This document shows, piece by piece, positions 1 through 8,586 of a DNA stretch of 64,000 nucleotides. The notes under the pieces were generated by a model. It did not search any database, was not told the DNA's origin, and saw nothing but the letters and a program-made list of their open reading frames with translations. The stretch is from Bin5 sp965242905 (GTDB lineage Bacteria; Chloroflexota; Anaerolineae; Caldilineales; Caldilineaceae). The stretch spans positions 2,418,001 to 2,482,000 of the forward strand of contig CBDETM010000002.1 of the NCBI GenBank assembly GCA_965242905.1. The letters are read 5' to 3'. The stretch's first letter is position 1, and the number at the start of each line of letters is the position of its first letter. The translations under genes and the position numbers were made by a program.

Positions 1-3000
1 ACAAAGCAGAATTAACTGGCTGTTTGTCATCAAGTATCTTCTGATAGGTAAGACCGGCCAGAATAATTGACTTGAATTTTTGCGCGAACGGTATCAAATG
101 CGTCTTCACGTCGTCCGGGTGGACGGCCAGCTCGGGAAGAATGAGCCAGTCAAGGCGGCCGTCGTCCTCCAAATGTGTTTTGCGAAGGTAGAGCATCTTC
201 TTCACGGCTTCGAGTGCTGCTGACAGGTGATTGCGGTGTTTCCTGCGAATCTCGGTTTGTGAAAAAGTAATGTCACAGTTGTCAAAATCCTTTTCTTGCG
301 GCACAACCGTTTGCACAACGCAACCACGTAAAGATCGAGTCTTGGGTCTCTCGGTGGGCCACTCCGCAATCATGGGCATCATGAGAGTTTGGGTTGCAGC
401 ACCTCGTTGTTCTTCAAGACACTTGATTCGATCCTTAATTTTCTGCTTAGTTTTTCTGATTCCCTCTTTGACCCACTCAAAGTCATTAGGCGTTCTACAA
501 CCGGGCCAACGGAGGAGCATCAGAAGAAATCGTTCCATCCAGTCGGTTATAGGCATCCAATCATCCCCGAACGCAGATTGGCCGTTGTACAGTCCGTAAA
601 TCCGTTGCTGCCAATGGCTCCTCACTGGCCGGTACGTTGCGTGATGCACTTTCCAATATTCAGGTCCTGGGAAGGAGGTGAAATCCGCTTGTCTGGTAAG
701 AATGAATCGTAGGAGAAAGCCTAATTGAAACCGCCAACGGTCATCTGGTTCGCACCAATTTGGCGGTGCATAAAGACTACTAGCAGAAGGAATTAGACGC
801 TCTGAAACTTCTAACTTCGATACTTTGGCGATATCGCCATCTTCTTCCAGCTCTATTCTGACACGCCCAGGAGGAATGATTTCATATCGAGTTTCATTCA
901 GTGGCCGAAGTTTCTCTAAGAACGCAACCGCGAAGCGCAGTATTGAAAGCTCATTTCTTAATGAGCTCACAGAACCTGCCCCCAGTACTGTCTCCGCAAG
1001 ACTCGACAGATCACTGCTAACCACACCATTCTCAAGGCACAAACTTTCTTTGACGCCTGCTGATAATCCTTCATCAAAGTTTAAATCAACATCTTTGAGT
1101 TCAAGGGCGAACGATGGATCCATATTGGCAATTGCATTCTTGCGATCTGCCGTTAATCCCCAACGAACCAATTCAACAGATTTGTCGGCATCCAAAATCG
1201 CGCGGCGAGCAACTACCGACAGAGTCGCAAATTCTGAACTGCTGAGGCGGCTACTCTCCCCCCGAAGAAACAGTATGAGTTTATGGTACTCTATTATCTC
1301 TGCTTTACGACTTGTGCGGATATTCGGTGCTGCGGCAGGAGCAAAGCAGGCAAGGAAAAGCAAAGCCTGCTGTCGGAGATACCACGGAATAGTCGTCAGC
1401 TTGGGAGAAGCTAGTTTAGCCGCTTCTGCACATAGGATTTCCCTGTACTTTCTGAGGTCAGCGACATCTGGGAGGCAATCCTTGTCGTCCACGATACTGG
1501 TTTCCGTTGCGCCTCGTCGCAAGACCTCGGAGAGACAATACCAAGCGACTTGTCTCTTACTACGGCTCTGTGGGCCTTCGCTGGTGTAAATGTAGGGTTT
1601 TAACAACCTGAGAACTTCCTTCAAAATCTCCGGATCAGGCCAAATGTCTAGTCCGACCCATAAGAGTCGAACATTCGAAGGATCTTCTATCCACCGCTCG
1701 ATTATTCGGAGAGCAAATTCCTTTGCGTCTTCATCAAGTTCCTGCCGACTATGGGGTCCCACAACATTTAAGAAGAGTTCAGACTCGCTAGAAATTTCCT
1801 CAGACTCATCATCAGTTCTTTCAGGCTCGCTAGCGAACCGTCTGTCTTCAAAAAGAGGTCTAATAAAACGATATGTAGTACGAAAGCGATTTGCTGCGAA
1901 CCTAGCAACCCTCTCTTCATGCACATCGGATTTCGGAGAGAAGTCCCAACCGCTTTCAGATTGTATTCGGTCCAAATCCTGCTGTGACCGAACCAAACCT
2001 TGGATCATATCCAGTAGGACCCACCCTTCGGCGATACCAAATGGACCGGACACTGATTCCTGAATACGTTTCATCCTTTCGCTTTGCCGCACAATTGGTC
2101 GTTGGGACGCACCGAACTCCACCGCCTCCGTCTTCTTTTCGGATATTAAGAGCCCTTTAGCCTCCCCGTTTAACAAGCTTTGAAGCCACTCCTCTACGGC
2201 CATTTTGCATTCATCTACATCCAGGTCTGACGTTACGACTAAGCGCAAGTCGTCGACATATCGGCAGGCATCTTCAAGGCGGACACCTCTTCTGATCTCT
2301 TTACCAAAACTATCTTGCAGTCGTTGGTCGAAGGCCAGAAGTACTACGTTGGCAAAAAACCCCGCGGCAACCAAGCCTTGAGGAAGTGCCACTCGCGTGA
2401 AGTCATCAAGTTCTGAATGCTTGGCGTATTTCTCGATGTCAGCCTCGTCGTTTTCGTCCCACCGCCAAGTCAGCACTGTCTTAGCAAAGTCAAAAAACTC
2501 CTGATCCTCGTCATCTTTTCTCAATTGATCAAGAGCATACATAAGCATTTCTGGACGTACCCGGTCGTAAAATTTGTCTAAGTCTGTCTCAACAATAATG
2601 ACATGTTGTCCATCCTTCGATTCTATCGACTCCGCCACCGTATTGGGCCGGGATATGAACGAACGATAGTCTTGATAATAGGACCGATAAAGTTTCGTTG
2701 AGCCCCATCGATGGAGCAACTCGTGCTCTTCTCTATCACAGAACAATCGATTTCCGTAGGAAACCACCCTTTTGCGGTCTTCAGCCTTCTTAAAACTGAC
2801 TCGTGGATCCTGTTGAGCTGTCTCGACTTTGTTTGCGAGACATAGCATCACTGCTGTCGCTACAACCTGATCGCGCAGGCTCACGTGAGCAAGTGGCCGC
2901 ATTTCAAGTTTGTCGTCGCCGCTTTCAACGGGTTCCCATTTCTTATCCGTTGACACACGCCACTTCTGGCTTTTAGGCGCCAGTACCAAGCGAAGAGGCT

Positions 3001-3205
3001 CGCTCTCCCACTGCTCGGGAACTTCCAGACCTTTCATGATTTCGGCAATGAACTTTGGAAGGTTAGCTGTAGCCCTATCGAGTGCTAAAGTGTCAGAATA
3101 CCAGTTATGATACCGAATGTAATTCGAGGCTTTCTTCCAGGCTTGGACAAGAACATACTCTTGGCGCAAGCAATCTAAACTCGGTTTGAGGACTTCGTAA
3201 GTCAT
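1..3205 (-). CDS. Reverse transcriptase with C-terminal nitrilase-like domain (DRT type 1 / UG1-like), 3' end beyond window
   Basis: The reading frame is open for 1,068 codons from the ATG at 3203-3205 and runs off the window start, so the stop is not visible. A GGGAG ribosome site lies a few bases upstream of the ATG. Reverse transcriptase motifs are clear: motif A has two Asp in TDLDKFYD (D208, D210), motif B is LPQG (274-277), and the catalytic box is YVDD at residues 316-319 (bases 2249-2260). A long region without recognised motifs (about 400-930) follows. From about residue 955 the sequence turns nitrilase-like, with WLILPE placing the expected catalytic Glu at 1025. The nitrilase Lys and Cys would lie outside the window. 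RT-nitrilase fusions of about 1,200 residues are known as defence-associated RTs (UG1, DRT type 1), which protect against phage. No integrase or intron-maturase domain is seen. Its lower GC and the hicAB neighbours suggest acquired DNA. Assignment to UG1 rather than another nitrilase-linked UG group is inference. Confidence 0.82.
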   Translation of the reverse strand, partial: MTYEVLKPSLDCLRQEYVLVQAWKKASNYIRYHNWYSDTLALDRATANLPKFIAEIMKGLEVPEQWESEPLRLVLAPKSQKWRVSTDKKWEPVESGDDKLEMRPLAHVSLRDQVVATAVMLCLANKVETAQQDPRVSFKKAEDRKRVVSYGNRLFCDREEHELLHRWGSTKLYRSYYQDYRSFISRPNTVAESIESKDGQHVIIVETDLDKFYDRVRPEMLMYALDQLRKDDEDQEFFDFAKTVLTWRWDENDEADIEKYAKHSELDDFTRVALPQGLVAAGFFANVVLLAFDQRLQDSFGKEIRRGVRLEDACRYVDDLRLVVTSDLDVDECKMAVEEWLQSLLNGEAKGLLISEKKTEAVEFGASQRPIVRQSERMKRIQESVSGPFGIAEGWVLLDMIQGLVRSQQDLDRIQSESGWDFSPKSDVHEERVARFAANRFRTTYRFIRPLFEDRRFASEPERTDDESEEISSESELFLNVVGPHSRQELDEDAKEFALRIIERWIEDPSNVRLLWVGLDIWPDPEILKEVLRLLKPYIYTSEGPQSRSKRQVAWYCLSEVLRRGATETSIVDDKDCLPDVADLRKYREILCAEAAKLASPKLTTIPWYLRQQALLFLACFAPAAAPNIRTSRKAEIIEYHKLILFLRGESSRLSSSEFATLSVVARRAILDADKSVELVRWGLTADRKNAIANMDPSFALELKDVDLNFDEGLSAGVKESLCLENGVVSSDLSSLAETVLGAGSVSSLRNELSILRFAVAFLEKLRPLNETRYEIIPPGRVRIELEEDGDIAKVSKLEVSERLIPSASSLYAPPNWCEPDDRWRFQLGFLLRFILTRQADFTSFPGPEYWKVHHATYRPVRSHWQQRIYGLYNGQSAFGDDWMPITDWMERFLLMLLRWPGCRTPNDFEWVKEGIRKTKQKIKDRIKCLEEQRGAATQTLMMPMIAEWPTERPKTRSLRGCVVQTVVPQEKDFDNCDITFSQTEIRRKHRNHLSAALEAVKKMLYLRKTHLEDDGRLDWLILPELAVHPDDVKTHLIPFAQKFKSIILAGLTYQKILDDKQPVNSAL

Positions 3206-3484
3206 TCCCGCTCCCAAGTGTGAGGTCAGCAATCCCTTTGTCGGACAGAAACCTAAAATGGTTACCCACGAAGTTTATACCACGAACACAAGCTTACCGC
3301 CCTTTTCGCTTGCGCTTTAGTAAACAGTAGGATACTTGTCCGCCCGCCACGAACTCTATCGTGTCCAGGCTCACGGTTGCTATCTTGTCAGTGGCCGCGG
3401 GGATGGGGCGCAGGTGAAGACCTTTGCTAGGGTTTGGCGAGGATTAGAGGGGAGCTGAAATGATGAACTCCGTGCAGATCAGAG
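3206..3484. other. Gene-free leader upstream of the RT gene
   Basis: About 280 bases between the RT start and the broken hicA. I see no long ORF, tRNA or strong hairpin. A TATAAA-like box near 3278 (minus strand) might serve the RT gene, but I found no convincing -35 partner. A structured RNA cannot be excluded by eye. Confidence 0.3.
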
Positions 3485-3694
3485 CTACTTTCCGCTTTCA
3501 GAGTGGGAACGATCCAATTGGGGTTTCCGAATATTTCTCATAAGTGTCCCCAACTCTAGTTCTCGTTGGTCGGGGACGATTGCTACTCCAAGATCAAGCG
3601 TTTGTTTTTTGCAGACTTCGCAACCGGACAGCCGCCTAAGTCTAAGCAACAGTAAGCACCCATTGTGTGCCCTGTCCCTCCTGATGCTGCACAA
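3485..3694 (-). pseudogene. hicA: HicA toxin remnant, internally deleted
   Basis: In one minus-strand frame the ends of a HicA mRNA-interferase are visible. An N-terminal piece (RRLSGCEVCK) matches the family's usual start. It is followed directly by a C-terminal piece (VPDQRELELGTL) typical of the last strand and helix. The middle of the protein, which carries the catalytic GSH histidine in HicA toxins, is missing. There is no well-placed ATG with a ribosome site for this frame. It lies just downstream of hicB, the usual partner. I read it as a toxin inactivated by deletion or rearrangement. The residue-level matches are seen directly; the family call is from memory. Confidence 0.5.
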
Positions 3695-3738
3695 CCGAAA
3701 TCTCCGGGTGATGTTGAATTCCGAAAGGCGATTCCGGC

Positions 3739-3927
3739 TTAAAGAGAGGCAAGGAGACTCACAATTTCGCTGTGCGAAGCATCCTCAAAGAACATCTCTA
3801 TTGCTTCCTCCAAATTCTTCTTTGCCTCGATGAACGTTTCTCCCTGGCTTGCGATTCCTAATTCCTCACAATAGGAAACATACCAGTCATCTTCCGGCTC
3901 GACTAGACATTTGAGTTTCCATCTCAT
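3739..3927 (-). CDS. hicB: HicB-family antitoxin, slightly short
   Basis: A 62-residue protein with the HicB core: an acidic turn followed by WYVSYCEELGIASQG, then an Ala/Glu-rich helix (EAKKNLEEAIEMFFE). HicB antitoxins neutralise HicA and often bind their own promoter. Family members of this compact type are usually about 70-80 residues with a short extra strand after the helix. Here the frame stops just after EIVSLLASL, so the C-terminus may be truncated by the same event that damaged hicA. It starts 12 bases downstream of ogt on the same strand and may be cotranscribed with it. No separate DNA-binding domain is visible. Confidence 0.65.
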   Translation of the reverse strand: MRWKLKCLVEPEDDWYVSYCEELGIASQGETFIEAKKNLEEAIEMFFEDASHSEIVSLLASL

Positions 3928-3939
3928 CTCTCTACTCCT

Positions 3940-4464
3940 CTACACCAACAAAACCCCCTCATGCCGCAGCAGCCACTCCTTACGCCACAGACCGCCGCCG
4001 TATCCCGTCAGCTTCGCACGCCCACCACTGCCTATAATGCGATGGCAGGGCACAATAATGGCGACCGGATTCCGCCCGTTGGCCGCGCCCACCGCGCGCA
4101 CGGCCTTGGGGTTGTCGATGGCTACGGCGATGTCCTGGTAGCTCGCCGTCTGGCCGTAGCCGACGCTGAGAAGCTGCTGCCAGACCTGCCGCTGAAATGG
4201 CGTGCCCTCCAGATCCAGGGGCAGGTCAAAACAGCGTAAGTCGCCGGCGAAATAGGCGTCCAGCTGGCGCCGCACCTCCTCCAGCAGCGGATGCGCGCCC
4301 GCCTCCTGCGAAGATGAAGCGGCGGACCGACCTCCCACTCCGCTTACCTCCTCACCCTCTCCTCCCTGTTCCCCGGCAAATTCGACCCTGCTCACCGCCG
4401 TGTCCGTGGCGTGAATCTCGATTGGGCCGATAGGGGAATCGTAGTTCATGACCAATATAGACAT
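3940..4464 (-). CDS. ogt: Methylated-DNA--protein-cysteine S-methyltransferase
   Basis: A 174-residue protein that moves the alkyl group from O6-methylguanine in DNA to its own cysteine, a suicide repair reaction. The active-site motif IVPCHRI is present with the acceptor at Cys140. It is preceded by the DNA-binding helix-turn-helix region (residues about 88-130, including the NGRNP segment). The N-terminal ribonuclease-H-like half (1-85) is poorly conserved and contains a low-complexity Gly/Glu/Ser insert around 31-58, as is common in this family. Length fits Ogt/MGMT. Downstream hicB follows closely. The call is secure; whether it prefers larger alkyl groups is unknown. Confidence 0.93.
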   Translation of the reverse strand: MSILVMNYDSPIGPIEIHATDTAVSRVEFAGEQGGEGEEVSGVGGRSAASSSQEAGAHPLLEEVRRQLDAYFAGDLRCFDLPLDLEGTPFQRQVWQQLLSVGYGQTASYQDIAVAIDNPKAVRAVGAANGRNPVAIIVPCHRIIGSGGRAKLTGYGGGLWRKEWLLRHEGVLLV

Positions 4465-4577
4465 TACTTACTCCGTGACACTTGCGATTGAAAACTTGCG
4501 ATGACACAGCCCTGCCGCGCGCCAAAGATCTGCGCTCTTGCTGACCACTGATCACTGGCCACTGACCACCGCCGTTC

Positions 4578-5792
4578 CTACCGCCTCATCTGCTTGCTGC
4601 GCTGCTTGCGCGTGATGATCATGGCCATGCCCTGCTCCTGCAGAAAATCCTGGTAGAGCCGGTAAAAGCGCTGGCGGTCCTGCTGCTGGATGACCGCGGT
4701 GACGTCCGCCGCCTCCAGCACGTAGGGATAGCCGCTGCCGACGACCGCCTCGGCCAGAACGAGTGCGACAACCTCGTCGGCGCGGCCGGACTCCAGCAGC
4801 CAGCGCGGTATCTCCAGCCGGGCCGGCGGGTTCTCCATGCTGACCCGCGCCAGGCAGAAGCAGACCTGCTTATAGAATTCGGCGCGGCCTGCATCGCTCA
4901 GACGGTCCGGGCGTGCGCATATCCAGAACGGGCTGCGATCGCCCCAGCTGGACAGCGTTTCCCGCAGCAGGTACGCGTCGTTGATCTGCGCCGGCGCCAC
5001 CAGGCCGTGCAGCCTGGCCAGGAGGGTGACGAGGTCGCGGCTGTACGTATTGTCCACATAGCCGACCAGCGGCGTGCGCGTGCGCTCGGAGCAGGCCAGC
5101 AGCTCCTGCACAGCCTGAATATAACCGTGTTCACGGCCGGCGCGCAGCTGCCCGGCGAAGGAGATAATCAACGAGCCGTCGAGAAAACAGACCGGCCTGC
5201 GTTCAAACGGCCGCTCCGCACAGCGCTCCATGAACTCACACAGCTTGGCGCACTCGCGAATGAAGCGCTCCTGGTTCACGCGCCAGTTGGGGAAGACGCC
5301 GTCATCGCCGCCGGAGTCGAGCAGCTCATCCGGGGCCAGCACCTCAAAGGCGATGTCCTTCTCATAGCGTCCGGCCGCGTCACCATCCGTTGCCGTGCAG
5401 CGATCGTTGAAGAACCAGCCGATCTGCACCGCGCCCACCGGGGGAGCGTAGTCGGTGGTGGGGACGATCTGGCTGCCGTCCACCGCCAGCGCCGGCCGGC
5501 CTTCGAGCGTCTCCAGTGCCCAGTGACGGGCCTGCTCACGGTTCTGCCAGGCCGCGCCCAGCGGGATGCGCATACCATCGGCGCGGTCGAACTCTGCCGT
5601 GGGCAGCGCGCCGGGCCAGGCACTATCGATAGCGTCGTCGAGTTTGCGGTTCAGGGAAGCGGCTGAGTCGGTCTTCAACTCCTCCAGCCACCCCTTCATG
5701 CGCCTCTGCTCCGCCCGCCGTTCGTGGTCGTATGCAGAGAACAGCCCCTTCTTCCGGTCCAACGCGGCGGCCGCCGCGCTTCGTACAAACAT
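4578..5792 (-). CDS. nurA: NurA-domain DNA repair nuclease
   Basis: A 404-residue protein with the NurA signature. The first metal-binding motif is ALAVDGSQI near residue 100, and a second Asp-containing strand, VCFLDGSLI, lies near residue 203. NurA is a 5'-to-3' exo/endonuclease that in archaea and some bacteria works with the HerA translocase in double-strand-break end resection. No herA lies in this window, so the partner must be elsewhere or absent. The N-terminus (1-90) is helical and charged. The gene is separated from ogt by about 110 bases containing a short GGTCAGTGGCCAGTG-type repeat. It is transcribed away from the M1 peptidase gene. Family assignment is good; the pathway role is from the family. 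Confidence 0.8.
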   Translation of the reverse strand: MFVRSAAAAALDRKKGLFSAYDHERRAEQRRMKGWLEELKTDSAASLNRKLDDAIDSAWPGALPTAEFDRADGMRIPLGAAWQNREQARHWALETLEGRPALAVDGSQIVPTTDYAPPVGAVQIGWFFNDRCTATDGDAAGRYEKDIAFEVLAPDELLDSGGDDGVFPNWRVNQERFIRECAKLCEFMERCAERPFERRPVCFLDGSLIISFAGQLRAGREHGYIQAVQELLACSERTRTPLVGYVDNTYSRDLVTLLARLHGLVAPAQINDAYLLRETLSSWGDRSPFWICARPDRLSDAGRAEFYKQVCFCLARVSMENPPARLEIPRWLLESGRADEVVALVLAEAVVGSGYPYVLEAADVTAVIQQQDRQRFYRLYQDFLQEQGMAMIITRKQRSKQMRR

Positions 5793-5886
5793 TTAGTCTT
5801 TCCTCGACAAGATAAGGACACCGGCTCTACTGCGCCGCGTGTCGCAGGCAGACGGACTTCTGCTACAGAAGTCTCCAGCACAGACA

Positions 5887-5916
5887 TTGACAGTATAGCA
5901 CATTCGTGCATATTTT
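5887..5916 (+). promoter_or_regulatory. Candidate sigma70-type promoter upstream of the M1 peptidase gene
   Basis: TTGACA at 5887-5892, an 18-base spacer, then TATTTT at 5911-5916. It lies in the divergent gap between nurA and the peptidase gene and points towards the latter, leaving a leader of about 200 bases. The match is by eye only. Confidence 0.35.
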
Positions 5917-6117
5917 CCCTTGCACTATCCGGCTATGTTATGATTAGATTAGACTAAGCGCTGCCTTTCCTGCCGCATGGTGTCTCAGTTTTGCATACCC
6001 CCAAGAAGCTCGTGGCTCAGGTCGACACAAGCGCTCCAATTTCAGAACGGCAGCGCACCCGTTATACACGCAACGTTTCCCGTGGTATCGCAGATGCCTC
6101 CAAACGCAGAGGAGAGC

Positions 6118-7644
6118 GTGAAGAAAAAAACGGCGAGAATCGCCCACCCCGCGTACGGCGCGCTGGGGTTCGGCCTTCTGCTGCTGATGATCCTGCTGGC
6201 CGCCTGCAGCGGAATCCGCCCCTCAACCGTGGAAGAAGAAGACCCGCTGGCCGCGCTCGGCGCCATGCCGCACTATGAGATCGAGTTCTCCCTCAGCGAC
6301 GATCTCATCTTTCTGCAGGGGTCGGCCCGTGTGCGCGTCCCCAACACCAGCGACGACCCTTGGACGCACCTGGTCTTTCGCCTCTACCCGGCGTTGGACC
6401 ACTACGGCGGCGAGTTCAGCATTCAGAACGTGACGGTCGAGGGCAGCACCGCGCCCTTCGTCTATCTGGAGCAGAACACGGCCATACGGGTGGACCTGCC
6501 GCGGGCGCTGCTGCGCGGGCAGACAACGAACGTCTACCTGAGCTGGCAGCTGCGCGTCCCCCACTGGGGCGCGGATACGACGGGGGCCTACCGTCTCTTC
6601 GGCCTCAGCCAGGACTTTCTGAGCCTGCCGCTCTTTTACCCCTCGCTCGCCGTCTACCTGCCGGGGCCGACCGCAGCCAGCGGGCGCTGGTGGCTGGAAC
6701 GCGGCACCAGCCGCGGGGACGCGGCCTTCAACTACATCTCCCAGTTCGTCGTTACCGGCACCCTCCCCATCGATCAGATCCCCGTGGCCAGCGGCCAGTT
6801 GATCACCTCCACAGTCGTCGGTGACCAGCATATCCAACACCGGTGGGAGACGGAGCTGTCGCGCGAGTTCTTCGTCCACATGAGCAACCGCTTCCAATCC
6901 GACAGCCTGGACGCATACGGCACGCGCGTCACCAGCTACTGGCTGCCCGAGCATGAAGAGGCGGGGCGGGCCGTGCTGCAGCACACCGCGGCCGCGCTGC
7001 GGGTGTACAGCGACTGGTTTGGGCCCTACCCCTACCCGGAGCTGCGCGTGGCGTCCGCGCCCATCAGCTTCCGGGGCATGGAATACCCGCAGGTCTTCCT
7101 GTTGGGCGTACAGCTGTATGACCGCTACCGGGACCAACTGGAGATTCGAGCGGTGCACGAAGTCGCGCATCAGTGGTGGTACCAGCTTGTCCACAACGAT
7201 CCGGTCAACCAGCCCTGGGTTGATGAGGGGCTGGCCGAATACTCCAGCCGCATCTACTATGAGGCGGTGCACGGTCCGGACGCGGCCGACATTCTGGAAT
7301 ACCGCCGCTGGCAGGCAGTCGTTGACGGGCTGATCAGCCGCGAACAGGACGCGCCGCTCGCGCAGCCTGTGACCGCCTTTGCAGACGGAAGGATTTACGA
7401 GGGCATCGTCTACGGCAAGGGCGCGCTCTTCTTCTCCGCCATCCGCCGCACGCTGGGAGAGAGGGCGTTCAAGCAGTTTCTCCAAAACTACCTGGCCGAC
7501 TATCAGTACAAGATCATAACGCCCGGAGATATGCTGACCGCGTTGCGCGGGGTCGATCCGGAGGTCGCCGACGTGCTGTTCAACGAATGGATCGGGCCAC
7601 TGGCGAGCCGGCCGCCGCTCGGTGCAGCGCGCCAGACCGAATGA
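6118..7644 (+). CDS. M1-family metallopeptidase, membrane lipoprotein
   Basis: A zinc aminopeptidase-like protein of 508 residues. I prefer the GTG start at 6118 because GAGGAG sits five bases upstream and the protein then begins with a classic lipoprotein signal: KKK, a hydrophobic stretch, then LLAAC. Upstream ATG codons in frame (5977, 6094) lack ribosome sites. The zinc site is HEVAH (His347, Glu348, His351) with the third ligand Glu370 in VDEGLAEY, giving the HExxH-18-E gluzincin pattern. The front half (about 45-310) is the beta-sandwich typical of M1 enzymes. It is shorter than full aminopeptidase N (about 850 residues), lacking the large C-terminal helical domain. It is probably anchored on the outer face of the cytoplasmic membrane. 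The crcB gene follows 50 bases downstream. Confidence 0.88.
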   Translation: MKKKTARIAHPAYGALGFGLLLLMILLAACSGIRPSTVEEEDPLAALGAMPHYEIEFSLSDDLIFLQGSARVRVPNTSDDPWTHLVFRLYPALDHYGGEFSIQNVTVEGSTAPFVYLEQNTAIRVDLPRALLRGQTTNVYLSWQLRVPHWGADTTGAYRLFGLSQDFLSLPLFYPSLAVYLPGPTAASGRWWLERGTSRGDAAFNYISQFVVTGTLPIDQIPVASGQLITSTVVGDQHIQHRWETELSREFFVHMSNRFQSDSLDAYGTRVTSYWLPEHEEAGRAVLQHTAAALRVYSDWFGPYPYPELRVASAPISFRGMEYPQVFLLGVQLYDRYRDQLEIRAVHEVAHQWWYQLVHNDPVNQPWVDEGLAEYSSRIYYEAVHGPDAADILEYRRWQAVVDGLISREQDAPLAQPVTAFADGRIYEGIVYGKGALFFSAIRRTLGERAFKQFLQNYLADYQYKIITPGDMLTALRGVDPEVADVLFNEWIGPLASRPPLGAARQTE

Positions 7645-7694
7645 GCACCGTGCGGCCGCAGCAATCGGCAACAAGCCCGCAGGCGCACTGAGCA

Positions 7695-8078
7695 ATGGCG
7701 AACGTTCTTTGGATCGGCCTGGGCGCCGTGCTGGGCGCCAACGCCCGCTACTTCGTCAGCCTGTGGCTGGCAGCGAAGCTGGGGCCGGCATTCCCCTACG
7801 GAACACTGACCGTAAACGCCGCCGGCAGCCTGCTGCTCGGCTTCCTGGTCGCGGCCGCCTCCCACTATCTTGCCCTGTCACCCCAGCTGCGGCTGCTGCT
7901 GTTCGTCGGCTTCCTCGGCTCCTTCACCACCTTCTCCACCTTCGCCGTCGAGAGCATCGACCTCTGGCAGAACGGCCGCGTCTGGGCCGGCCTGGTCAAT
8001 ATCCTCGCCAACAACGGCCTCAGCCTCCTCTGCGCGACGCTCGGCATCCTGCTGGCCGGTCAGTTCCATAAACTATGA
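7695..8078 (+). CDS. crcB: Fluoride ion channel CrcB/Fluc
   Basis: A 127-residue, four-helix membrane protein. Family marks are the early GAxxGANARY segment, the conserved Asn in TLTVNAAGS (residues about 37-46) and the phenylalanine box GFLGSFTTFSTF (about 74-85). Fluc proteins form dual-topology dimers that let toxic fluoride leave the cell. Length is typical. A crcB fluoride riboswitch often precedes such genes, but I did not find its pattern in the short gap after the M1 peptidase gene. The gene probably shares that transcript. Confidence 0.92.
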   Translation: MANVLWIGLGAVLGANARYFVSLWLAAKLGPAFPYGTLTVNAAGSLLLGFLVAAASHYLALSPQLRLLLFVGFLGSFTTFSTFAVESIDLWQNGRVWAGLVNILANNGLSLLCATLGILLAGQFHKL

Positions 8079-8192
8079 CATGTGCAGTTGAAGTATGGCC
8101 GCGGTTCGAGCCGTTCACAGTGCAGAAAGGACGGTTCAGCTGCCGCCCGCTGTCCAACTGCCGGCGTCAGCGACCAGCACGAATTCAGCCCG

Positions 8193-8586
8193 AGGTACAT
8201 CCCAAAATGGGGGCGAAGTTATCTCTTTCCTCACTCCTCTTCACTCTCTACTCGCATTTGGGCGGTCGGGCCTATTCGGCCCTCCCTTGTGCGGGGGCTC
8301 CGCCCCCGCAACGCCCCCTCTCCTACAACACGCCTCGACGACCTGGTGTCGACATTGGCGACGAGTGCCTAATCGAAAGTATCCAGCCCAACCACGTCCC
8401 CCCTGTCCATCAGTTCCCCGCAGGTGCCGGCCTTGTGCCTGCCCTCGCACGCCCAACTGACCGGCGCCACCGTAAGGCCAGGCCTGGCGCCTGCACTGCG
8501 TCTCGCCAAAAGCGGTAAACAACGCCAGCCACCGCTGGCACTGATTCCCCGCCAGACTGGTCCCACCCCCAATCTGGGATGCACCC
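8193..8586 (+). mobile_element. MITE-like element, copy A
   Basis: A 394-bp element with terminal inverted repeats. The left end AGGTACATCCCAAAATGGGG mirrors the right end, which finishes GGGATGCACCC. It is flanked by TCAGCCCG on the left and ATAGCCCG on the right, a 6/8 match consistent with an aged 8-bp target duplication. Inside lie a small hairpin (GGGCC/GGCCC) and a perfect 8-bp GC stem, GCGGGGGC-TCC-GCCCCCGC, at 8291-8309. It has no credible ORF. It shares almost its whole length with the copies at 44516 and 51507 but lacks about 70 bases just inside the left end. Confidence 0.75.

Noticed and set aside
231..2063. Plus-strand ORFs of 107-254 residues across the first 2 kb
   Set aside because: They are shadows of the minus-strand RT frame, which is open throughout and carries recognisable motifs.
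3461..3544. A 27-codon plus-strand frame (MMNSVQIRATF…) after a good GGGGAG site
   Set aside because: Too short, overlaps the hicA remnant on the other strand, no homology; kept only as a note.
6223..7695. A 490-residue ORF opposite the M1 peptidase gene
   Set aside because: Shadow frame; the plus frame has the HEVAH zinc site and lipoprotein signal.
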